NCBI GenBank assembly: GCA_002454505.1
Contig: DKJA01000105.1
Location: 1 to 14,423 of the forward strand
Length of the DNA stretch: 14,423 nucleotides
Direction: 5' to 3'
Origin: Oxalobacteraceae bacterium UBA6704
GTDB taxonomy: Bacteria > Pseudomonadota > Gammaproteobacteria > Burkholderiales > Burkholderiaceae_D
The notes under the pieces were generated by a model. The model made no database searches, had not been told where the DNA came from, and saw nothing but the letters and a program-made list of their open reading frames with translations. A program made the position numbers and the translations under genes. Position 1 is the first letter of the stretch, and each line of letters starts with the position of its first letter. Below, piece by piece: positions 1-6,145 of the stretch.

Positions 1-54
1 AGGCAGGAAGGCAGGAAGGCAGGAAGGCGGCGCGGCGCGGCGCGGCGGCGGGGC
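1..54. repeat. Low-complexity tandem repeats (8-bp AGGCAGGA, then GCGGC units)
   Basis: The window opens with about three and a half copies of an 8-bp unit AGGCAGGA and continues into a run of GCGGC/GGC units. No gene is visible in positions 1-145. This is a simple-sequence tract of the kind that varies in copy number by slippage, and its function is unknown. Confidence 0.7.
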
Positions 55-158
55 GGTGAGGCGATGAGGCAGCGATGGCCGATATGCCATCGCTGTCTCG
101 CGCGAATGGACCGGCCGTAGTCCTCCCCGCCCCCTTCACGGAGAATGTCGGAAATCCA

Positions 159-254
159 TGTCGGTTTTTGTCGGTTTTGAACTTTATCTGTCCCCCGAGG
201 TCCAAATTTTTGAGAGGGGAGACAGAAACCGCATTTTCCCGACAACTACCGACA
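159..254. promoter_or_regulatory. Nested inverted repeat with paired TGTCGG boxes upstream of the 266-847 gene
   Basis: The left arm 159-174 carries two TGTCGG boxes spaced exactly 10 bp apart. The right arm 239-254 carries two CCGACA boxes with the same 10-bp spacing, and the arms match as inverted repeats at 14 of 16 positions. A second, inner pair lies inside: TCTGTCCCC (187-195) against GGGGAGACAGA (216-226, one extra base). Both gaps between outer and inner arms are 12 bp, so the whole block is symmetric. One more TGTCGG lies at 146-151. The right arm touches the ribosome binding site (254-260) of the next gene. This layout suggests an operator or structured leader, but the binding factor is unknown. 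Confidence 0.5.
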
Positions 255-265
255 AGGAGAACAGC

Positions 266-847
266 ATGCTTCCGAGAGTGAGTCTGGAGGTGTCCGGCAC
301 CACGATGCTCGCGTTGCTCAAATACCTTGAGCACCGCTGTTTTTTCAGCGATAAAACCATGAACGAAGCGGTGGACCACGCCATTCTCGAATGGATCCGC
401 GTGCAGCACGCTGCCGAGGTCATCACGCCCGTCGTCGAGGGCTACCGTTGGAAAAACCTGTTCCTGCCGTCGGGCACGATGCTGGAAGTTCGCACGCGGC
501 AGGGCGTCCACCGGGCCGATGTGAGGGGAAACGAGATCATTTTCCACGGGCAGGCGGTGTCGCCCAACCAGTTCGTCGCCGCATGCGCCGGCGCGGATCG
601 CAATGCGTGGCGTGAAATTGCGCTGCGCATTCCGGGCGAGCGGTACTGGAAGTGGGCCAGCGCGCTCCGCGACGAGGCAGCGCGCCTGGCCGAGCTTGAA
701 AAGCAGGCGACCGCTTCGGCGATCGCCGCCGGCATCCCCGTGCCGGTCGTCAAGCCGCCGCCGAAGAAGTGGCTCACCGAGGCGCGCGAGCGGCGGCTGT
801 GCGATCGCCGCAATGGCCGCGACAACGACGATATCGATAACGAGTGA
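266..847 (+). CDS. Hypothetical protein, possible RAMA/DUF4357-like core domain
   Basis: This 193-residue protein is not recognised with confidence. The start at 266 is preferred over an in-frame ATG at 158 because AAGGAGA lies 5 bp upstream (254-260) and because the earlier codons run through the inverted-repeat block. Residues 1-48 are mostly helical. Residues 60-130 (LPSGTMLEV at 67-75, then IIFHGQAVSPNQFV, then a Trp-containing end) follow the pattern of RAMA/DUF4357-type domains: a 'P-x-G-T-L' strand, a small beta-sheet, and 'G-x-x-x-S-x-S' before a helix. Those domains are often found in modification-linked proteins. Residues 135-193 are a charged, Ala-rich and proline-rich tail ending in DNDDIDNE. 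There is no signal peptide or membrane segment. It is transcribed convergently with the GH28 gene. The coding call is solid; the domain assignment is tentative. Confidence 0.7.
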   Translation: MLPRVSLEVSGTTMLALLKYLEHRCFFSDKTMNEAVDHAILEWIRVQHAAEVITPVVEGYRWKNLFLPSGTMLEVRTRQGVHRADVRGNEIIFHGQAVSPNQFVAACAGADRNAWREIALRIPGERYWKWASALRDEAARLAELEKQATASAIAAGIPVPVVKPPPKKWLTEARERRLCDRRNGRDNDDIDNE

Positions 848-880
848 GCAGAAGCCGTCTGACCGGTGTGCTCAGCTCAC

Positions 881-910
881 CATCGGCTATCCCGTCATCG
901 GCTGTCCCAC
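881..910. repeat. Two-copy 15-bp direct repeat
   Basis: CATCGGCT followed by A/G-TCCC occurs twice at a 15-bp period (881-895 and 896-910, three mismatches). It lies in the 130-bp gap between two convergent genes. No convincing terminator hairpin was found in this gap. Confidence 0.5.
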
Positions 911-977
911 CATCCGGCACGCTTGTGGCGGATTTACTGCTCGACCGGGAGCCGGGCCGTTGCGGGCACGATCGCCT

Positions 978-2279
978 TCATACGCTGTACGGCTTGCCGT
1001 TGACGACCACGTTCTCCAGCCGCAATGCGCTCCCCTTGTCCACGTTCAGCTTGCCGTTCATCAACTGCACATCGAAATCGCGCAGCACGACGTCGCCGAT
1101 CGTCGTCTGCCCGGGGTTCGCCTTGATCGTGCCGAACGAACCGAAGCGGCCCTTGAAGCCGGTGAGCGTGACGTTGCGCACCACCGACTGCGGCGGCGTC
1201 GCGCCCTTCAGGTCGAAGTACTGGCTCCACGGCTGGATGGTGACGATGGCGTTTCTTTCGACGGCGGAATCGAGCGTCAGGTTGCGGAAGTGGATGTCCT
1301 CGTAGTGCTGCGGCGTGTCGGGCCGCAGCTTGAGCATCGCGATGTTCTGCACGTTCTGCACCGTGCAGTCCTCGACGATCACGTCGCGCACGATGGTGGC
1401 TTCGCTGCCCAGCGTCATCACGCCGTGGCCGCGGCGGAACACGCAGTTGCGCACCCGGATGCGTTGGACGGGCGGGCTGTCCTTGTCGTCCAGCGCGCGC
1501 GGGCCCTTCGAGCCCTTGGCGGCGATGCAGTCGTCGGTCACCGAGAAGTGGCAGCCGTCGATGGTGACGTCCTGGCAGCTGTCCAGGTCGATGCCGTCCG
1601 TGCTGGGCGCCTGCTTGTAGTCGTCGGGTACCTCGAAGCGCGCCTTGCGCACCGTGATGTCCTGGCAGCGGTACAGGTGCAGGTTCCAGAACTGCGAATC
1701 CTTGAACGTGACGCCTTCGATCGTCACGCCGCGCGAGCGCTCGATCAGCGCCAGCCGGGCGCGGGGCAGGCCCAGGTTGGGGAAGTTGTGCGGATCGGGC
1801 GCCGCATTGCGCAGCTTCCAGAACCGGTCCCAGATCGGGCGGCCGGCGCCATCGAGCGTGCCGGCGCCGGTGATCCGCAGGCCGTCGCAGCCGCTGGCGT
1901 TGATCAGGGCAGGGGTGAAGCTTTCCTCGAAATGCCCTTCGATGCGGGTGCGTTGCGGCGGGAAGTTGTTCAGGTCCGTCGAACATTTCAACACGGCGCC
2001 CTGGTCCAGCTGCAGGTGGACCTTCGGCTTCATGAACAGCGCACCGCTGACGAACACGCCACGCGGCACGACCACGGTGCCGCCGCCTTGCGCCGCGAGG
2101 CGGTCGATCAGTGCCTGGATGGCGCGGGTGTTGACGGTGGCATCGTCCGCCACGGCGCCGAAGTCGGCGATGGAGGCTTCATTTGTCTTCTGGCCCGCGG
2201 CGCGCGCGGCGGCGGGCCACAGCGGCGCGGCAAGCATCGACAAGACGAGGCGGCGGCGGGTGCCGTTCTGGATGAACAT
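978..2279 (-). CDS. Exported glycoside hydrolase family 28 protein (polygalacturonase-like)
   Basis: This 433-residue protein matches the GH28 right-handed beta-helix family, which hydrolyses galacturonan or related uronide chains such as pectin by inversion. The expected motifs occur in order: STDGIDLDSC (226-235, usually NTDG), TDD (248-250), GHG (284-286) and KLRPD (317-321, the place of the usual R-I-K). The predicted catalytic acids are D228, D249 and D250, with H285 alongside. The N-terminus GTRRRLVLSMLAAPLWPAAARA is a signal peptide with a twin-arginine-like start and a likely cleavage after ARA, so the enzyme acts in the periplasm or outside. AGGAGA lies 7 bp before the ATG on the minus strand. 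A 'GAVADD' pectate-lyase-type entry segment (41-46) precedes the helix. It stands alone, with no other pectin gene nearby. The exact substrate (polygalacturonate, rhamnogalacturonan or xylogalacturonan) cannot be told. Confidence 0.92.
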   Translation of the reverse strand: MFIQNGTRRRLVLSMLAAPLWPAAARAAGQKTNEASIADFGAVADDATVNTRAIQALIDRLAAQGGGTVVVPRGVFVSGALFMKPKVHLQLDQGAVLKCSTDLNNFPPQRTRIEGHFEESFTPALINASGCDGLRITGAGTLDGAGRPIWDRFWKLRNAAPDPHNFPNLGLPRARLALIERSRGVTIEGVTFKDSQFWNLHLYRCQDITVRKARFEVPDDYKQAPSTDGIDLDSCQDVTIDGCHFSVTDDCIAAKGSKGPRALDDKDSPPVQRIRVRNCVFRRGHGVMTLGSEATIVRDVIVEDCTVQNVQNIAMLKLRPDTPQHYEDIHFRNLTLDSAVERNAIVTIQPWSQYFDLKGATPPQSVVRNVTLTGFKGRFGSFGTIKANPGQTTIGDVVLRDFDVQLMNGKLNVDKGSALRLENVVVNGKPYSV

Positions 2280-2383
2280 CGGGATCTCCTGATTTTTATG
2301 GTGCGACTACGGGAATGTAGCCTGATCGCAAGTGAATGGGGCGCAGATCGCAATCAGCGGCGCGATTATTTCGTTGCGCACGG

Positions 2384-2426
2384 TTGAGGAGGCGAAACCT
2401 TTTCGGTAAATAAGCTGGGTTATATT
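2384..2426 (+). promoter_or_regulatory. Possible promoter for the toxin-immunity island
   Basis: The 190-bp gap between the divergent GH28 and toxin genes turns AT-rich near the toxin. TTGAGG (2384-2389) is followed 18 bp later by TAAATA (2408-2413), and a second -10-like TATATT lies at 2421-2426 without a good -35. Either could drive the toxin and the immunity genes. The call rests on consensus resemblance only. Confidence 0.3.
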
Positions 2427-2469
2427 AATGGTAATTTGGAAATAAATTGCTCCCGGATGAGGCCCGACA

Positions 2470-3810
2470 ATGTTTGCGCTGCCCGACCTGCTTCGCCAGA
2501 CGAATCGCATCCTGCAACTGACCACGCCGCTTGGCGCGGACACGCTGGCGGCCGAGTGTTTGCGTGGCGAGGAAAGCGTCAGCCGGCCGTATGAATTGAC
2601 CGTGACGGCGCTGTCGGGCGATGCCGCCATCCCGCCTGCATTGCGCGGCAATGTCGAGCGCTTCATGCGGCAGGTCGACTGGGGCATGCTGGCCCGCGAA
2701 AGCAAGGGCCTGTTCAACAAGGCAATCGGCGCGTTCGTCGACGGTATCGACAGCTGGGTCGTGAGGGCGGTTGCCGGCCGTGCGCAGGTCAGGGAAATCA
2801 TCGGCGAACTCCAGGCAATCCAGAAGTCCGCGCCCAAAATGATCGATGACGCGTTCGCCGAATTGAAGAAGCTCCACGCGAAAATGATGGGGCACCAGCT
2901 GCCGGGGAATACCGCCGCGGTGGCCGGCACCAGCAGTCGCGTTACTGGCCGTGCCGCCGGCGAAACTGCGCAAGCCGCATCGCGCGAGGCGACTGCCGCG
3001 GCCCGGACGGAGCGCCGTCTGCTCGAAAGAAAAAATCGCGACATGAAGACAGGGCGCGCGCAGACGAATTCGACAACGACATCGTCGAAAAAAGCAGGCG
3101 AGAAGAAAAAGCAGAACTGGCTCAGCGGCATACCAGCCGAGCACATCACGGATTACCACGTCAAACGCAAGCACATCAATTTCAGGAAGGCGAACAACGG
3201 TGGCAGGCTGATCGAGGAACACAGCATCCCGCACAGCGGGCTGGATCACTTGTGGTCGAATAAGACCAGCCTCGCGAAACCTTTCGTGGTCGGCGAGACG
3301 AAATCGAGCATTTTCGACTCGCTCACGCTGATCGCCGCGCTGCCTGCCGACCTCAAGGAGAAATTCGAAGCGCTTCGCGCCGACGAGGCTGCCAACCCGA
3401 CCCCCAATGGCCAGCCCAATACATTCGATAACGCGGGACGGGATGCGCTGGCAGGAAAACGTGTGGGAGTGGGTTCCAGCGAAGAACACGAGCTTGCAGT
3501 GCGCGGCGGCGTCAACCCGCCGGGCAAGGATAAGCATGGACAACCGACCGGGTTGGCCACGCAGATGAGTCATGAGTGGATATGGACGCGACTGCCCAAT
3601 GAAAATCTTACTCCGGCTGGTAGAGAGTTGCGAACGCAACTTCGCCGGGTAAGATTGAATGCGAACAGCGATTTTCCTTTCACCTATCCGTATAAGCGCT
3701 GGATAACGATAGTGACTGGCCGGCAGTTGAACAAGCACCGGCAATCGGGAGGTGCCACGCATGAGGTGCAGATAATTTTGGATTTGCCTGAAAACTTACT
3801 TAAAGAATGA
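2470..3810 (+). CDS. Truncated-VgrG/PoNe-like DNase toxin (T6SS-type polymorphic effector)
   Basis: This is a 446-residue chimera. Residues 1-57 match the extreme N-terminus of type VI secretion VgrG spike proteins (ILQLTTPLG at 14-22, then LRGEESVSRPYEL at 31-43), but the rest of the spike is absent. Residues 60-220 are helical, Ala- and Lys-rich linker. Residues 225-446 look like a PoNe nuclease, a PD-(D/E)xK fold that degrades DNA in the target cell. The catalytic set reads E249/E250, GLDHLW with D259, then GETKSS with E276 and K278. QMSHEW (365-370) matches a conserved PoNe C-terminal motif. GGATGAGG (2455-2462) lies 7 bp before the ATG. The gene ends 4 bp before an immunity gene, which supports a toxin role. 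No hcp, PAAR, chaperone or intact vgrG lies nearby, so how it is delivered is open. The nuclease call is by motif and context; no homology search was run. Confidence 0.8.
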   Translation: MFALPDLLRQTNRILQLTTPLGADTLAAECLRGEESVSRPYELTVTALSGDAAIPPALRGNVERFMRQVDWGMLARESKGLFNKAIGAFVDGIDSWVVRAVAGRAQVREIIGELQAIQKSAPKMIDDAFAELKKLHAKMMGHQLPGNTAAVAGTSSRVTGRAAGETAQAASREATAAARTERRLLERKNRDMKTGRAQTNSTTTSSKKAGEKKKQNWLSGIPAEHITDYHVKRKHINFRKANNGGRLIEEHSIPHSGLDHLWSNKTSLAKPFVVGETKSSIFDSLTLIAALPADLKEKFEALRADEAANPTPNGQPNTFDNAGRDALAGKRVGVGSSEEHELAVRGGVNPPGKDKHGQPTGLATQMSHEWIWTRLPNENLTPAGRELRTQLRRVRLNANSDFPFTYPYKRWITIVTGRQLNKHRQSGGATHEVQIILDLPENLLKE

Positions 3811-3814
3811 GGAA

Positions 3815-4834
3815 ATGGATAAACTGAGCGAGAAGGAATTCAGGTCAAAAAGACGCGAGCAATTGCTCACCTATGATATCTATGAATTCAATTTTGATGA
3901 AATGATCGAAGGATTTCAGATAATCAGGACCTCGATGAGTCGCAATTCTGGCGCGAAAGAGGGTGTGCTATACAGGCGAGCCATATCATTTCATCAACGA
4001 GCGGAAGATTCCCTGAAATTCCTTCTGAACTGCTACAGCGCTGGTCATGATATCGAGGATTTAAGGAAAATTTACCCAACCGTTTTCGAGTACTGGATTG
4101 AATATTCGCTGATATGGAAGGTATATATTGAGTCAGAGGAAAGCTCGACGAAGACGGTTGCAGCCCTGCCACTGCTCGATACCACGTTTGCATTTGCCAA
4201 TCAGCTTGTTTGTTTTGCGATATTGCTTGGCCGAGGGGAGATGTTAAAGCAGGTTCCGACGATTATCGATCACAACAATTCTGTCCGGGACGGCATGCTC
4301 GAGCGGATGATTTCGTCATTTTCTCCAGATCGTGATGTGCCGCCCGACGAGTGCGCGCGACATTTGCCCTACTTTAAGGTTTTGAAGATTTACAGTGCTG
4401 CGCTGGAAAACCGCAGTGCTTTGATGAAGGAGTATCTGGAGGACTGGTATCATGCGAGCAGACGGGAAGGATATTACGATAGCCATAAACGGGGTGACCT
4501 CTTCACAGGATACTGGTCCTGGGAGGCGGCGGCAATTACATACTTGCTGGACATCGACGACAGCTCCTATCGCAATGCAAAATTCTATCCGGCAGATTTG
4601 GTCGAATACGCTCGCAGCATTAGTGCCCCTCGTTCGAAAGCGGTCGAATCTGATGAGAGGGAGTTACGTGTCAAATCCGGTCAGATTTGCCCCAAAAGCG
4701 GAGCTTGGGAGACTCTGGACATCCCGCTGAAAAGGCATAATTTCAAAGTGGGCGATGTGATGCAGGCGCAAGATGCTGCCTATGGCATGACCGTTTGGCG
4801 ATATCTCGGAAGTCAGGCAGGCATCGCCGAATAA
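3815..4834 (+). CDS. PoNi-type immunity protein 1 (DUF1910-DUF1911)
   Basis: This 339-residue protein starts 4 bp after the toxin stop, with GAGGA as ribosome binding site, so it is co-translated with the toxin and is the likely cognate antidote. Residues ~11-125 fit DUF1910, with a conserved L(L/C)NC(Y/F)SAGH segment at 70-78 and IYP at 86-88. Residues ~126-268 fit DUF1911, with GYWSWEAA at 232-239 and LLDIDDSSYRNAKFYPADLV at 244-263, the hallmark of PoNi proteins that bind and block PoNe DNases. Residues ~283-333 are an extra tail with GQICPKSGAWETLD, GDVMQAQD and YGMTVWRYLG. There is no signal peptide, so it acts in the cytoplasm. Base composition is clearly more AT-rich than the flanking genes. 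Related immunity families (Imm71/Imm72-like) could share the tail. Confidence 0.85.
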   Translation: MDKLSEKEFRSKRREQLLTYDIYEFNFDEMIEGFQIIRTSMSRNSGAKEGVLYRRAISFHQRAEDSLKFLLNCYSAGHDIEDLRKIYPTVFEYWIEYSLIWKVYIESEESSTKTVAALPLLDTTFAFANQLVCFAILLGRGEMLKQVPTIIDHNNSVRDGMLERMISSFSPDRDVPPDECARHLPYFKVLKIYSAALENRSALMKEYLEDWYHASRREGYYDSHKRGDLFTGYWSWEAAAITYLLDIDDSSYRNAKFYPADLVEYARSISAPRSKAVESDERELRVKSGQICPKSGAWETLDIPLKRHNFKVGDVMQAQDAAYGMTVWRYLGSQAGIAE

Positions 4835-4842
4835 AGGCCATG

Positions 4843-4932
4843 CTATAGCGGAGCGCCATGCACGACCGCGAACACTGCCAACGTCGCCGGCACGCCCACC
4901 CGCTTGGCCAGGAACGTCTTCATTCCTGTTGC
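4843..4932 (-). pseudogene. Decayed duplicate of the 3' end of the adjacent hybrid sensor kinase
   Basis: Read on the minus strand, this segment encodes GMKTFLAKRVG, ending in VVHGAPL and a TAG stop. It aligns without gaps to the last 30 codons of the kinase at 7173-11039, which read GMTAFLAKPVD and end in ALHGARP plus TAG. By hand count 66 of 90 bases and 14 of 29 residues match. The receiver-domain lysine (FLAK) is kept. There is no upstream kinase sequence, so it cannot be a gene. Its position just after immunity gene 1 copies the arrangement of immunity gene 3 and the real kinase at 7164/7173. It is best explained as flanking DNA carried in with a toxin-immunity cassette from a diverged donor. 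Confidence 0.8.
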
Positions 4933-4953
4933 TAGCGGTGCGGCGCCGAGATC

Positions 4954-5065
4954 AATGGTGGTTTGCGATCAAGACAGGAAAGCAGCTAGACGAACGCAGG
5001 AAATCGGCAGGTCACGTACGAAGCGCAGGTTTTCTAGCCATTCGAATAACATGCTTGAATCTTAA
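4954..5065 (+). pseudogene. Decayed 3' end of a PoNe-like toxin, upstream of immunity gene 2
   Basis: The segment encodes WFAIKTGKQLDERRKSAG, which matches the toxin C-terminus at residues 411-428 (WITIVTGRQLNKHRQSGG). After a one-base deletion it continues as VTYEAQVF, matching ATHEVQII at toxin residues 429-436, and then meets a TAG stop. Similarity runs on up to the immunity start. It is the tail of a second, displaced toxin gene. Only about 37 of 446 codons survive and there is no nuclease core, so it is inert. The preceding ~20 bp (4933-4953) hold the junction with the kinase fragment. Confidence 0.8.
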
Positions 5066-5066
5066 A

Positions 5067-6086
5067 ATGGGAAAACTAACCTCGTCGCAGTTTGTTTTGC
5101 AAAAGCGCGAACCCATGCTTGCTTACAAGACCTACGAGTATAATTTCGATGTACCGATGGACGGCATCAATACTGTACGTGACACATTTTCTCAGTCTGT
5201 CGAAATGTTGGTGAAGATCGATCCATACGACCTGATGGTTTGTACAAAACAACGTGCTTGGTCGGCACTGGATATGCTTTGCAATTGTTTTAGTGCCGGC
5301 AATTCTGTGGAAGAGCTGGCCGAAATTTACCCTGCGATACTTCGCTATTGGGAAGAATATGGCGAACACGCAGAAATATTTATCAGGTCCGAAAGTTCTG
5401 CAAAGGATGTTGCTCCCCTTCCCCTGAAAGATATGGATTTTTCCTTTGCCAATCAATTGATCTCGTTCGGCATCGTTCTGGGATATGGATCACTTCTGCA
5501 CCGGTTGCAGCCGGTCTTCGATACGAATAATCCGCATCGAGATGCACTGCTTGAAAGATTACTGGCTCCCTACGTCAGAAACCGTGGTGAACTTCCAGAT
5601 GAGTGTACGCGCCACTTGCCATATTATAAAAGCATTAAGATATTTGATGGTTCTCGCGATGCACGGCCAGCATTGATGAAGGAATATCTTGGGGATTGGT
5701 ACACGGCAAGCCGCCGTGAGCCGTATTATAACAGCAACAACCGAGGCGACGCGTTCACGGGATACTGGTCGTGGGAGTCGGCAGCAGTTACTTATCTTCT
5801 GGATATCGACGACAGCTCTTATCGTGACGCCAAATTTTACCCGGCGGATCTGGTCGAGTATGCCCGCAGAATTAACGCACCCCGTGCCAGTGAACAGCAA
5901 TCGACGGAACAGGAGCTCCGCGTCCGATCCGGTCAGGTTTGTCCAAGGAGCGGAGCTTGGGAGACCTTGGACATTCCGCTGCAAAAGCGTAATTTCAAAG
6001 TTGGCGACGTGATGCAGGCGAAGGATGCCGGCTATGGTATGACCGTCTGGCGATACATCGGAACCGGAGCAAGCGTTGCCGAATAG
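5067..6086 (+). CDS. PoNi-type immunity protein 2 (DUF1910-DUF1911)
   Basis: This paralogue of the 3815-4834 gene has the same length, 339 residues. The start at 5067 is chosen by alignment of all three copies. A longer frame upstream reads through the toxin remnant and is not expected to be the true N-terminus. No good ribosome binding site precedes it (TCTTAAA), unlike copy 1. The DUF1910 part keeps LCNCFSAGN and EIYP; the DUF1911 part keeps GYWSWESA and LLDIDDSSYRDAKFYPADLV; the tail keeps GQVCPRSGAWETLD and YGMTVWRYIG. The C-terminal third is much closer to copy 1 than the N-terminal half is. Because its own toxin is reduced to a tail, it is an orphan antidote that could protect against related DNases from rivals. 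Confidence 0.85.
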   Translation: MGKLTSSQFVLQKREPMLAYKTYEYNFDVPMDGINTVRDTFSQSVEMLVKIDPYDLMVCTKQRAWSALDMLCNCFSAGNSVEELAEIYPAILRYWEEYGEHAEIFIRSESSAKDVAPLPLKDMDFSFANQLISFGIVLGYGSLLHRLQPVFDTNNPHRDALLERLLAPYVRNRGELPDECTRHLPYYKSIKIFDGSRDARPALMKEYLGDWYTASRREPYYNSNNRGDAFTGYWSWESAAVTYLLDIDDSSYRDAKFYPADLVEYARRINAPRASEQQSTEQELRVRSGQVCPRSGAWETLDIPLQKRNFKVGDVMQAKDAGYGMTVWRYIGTGASVAE

Positions 6087-6097
6087 CCGTTCCCCAT

Positions 6098-6145
6098 ACG
6101 TACAGATAATTCTGGAGATTTCTGATGGTGTTTTAAAACGACGAT
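6098..6145 (+). pseudogene. Short decayed toxin 3' end, upstream of immunity gene 3
   Basis: GTACAGATAATTCTGGAGAT aligns with GTGCAGATAATTTTGGATTT at the toxin 3' end. It encodes VQIILEISDGVLK, matching VQIILDLPENLLK at toxin residues 433-445. The toxin stop is lost and the similarity leads straight into the immunity start. About 14 codons remain. The gap from the immunity gene 2 stop is only 11 bp, and no kinase fragment is present here. Confidence 0.7.

Noticed and set aside
159..254. Integron attC site
   Set aside because: The nested arms recall attC geometry, but the GTTRRRY/RYYYAAC core sites are not present, and no integrase or cassette array is near.
603..2387. A 594-codon plus-strand frame across the GH28 gene
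   Set aside because: It is low-complexity antisense translation, while the minus strand carries a complete GH28 enzyme with signal peptide and ribosome site.
2425..3762. A 445-codon minus-strand frame opposite the toxin
   Set aside because: It has no recognisable domain. The plus strand shows VgrG and nuclease motifs and is coupled to the immunity gene.
4929..5066. An N-terminal extension of immunity protein 2 from a TTG at 4929
   Set aside because: The added residues are the toxin-tail remnant read in frame. Alignment with copies 1 and 3 places the start at 5067.
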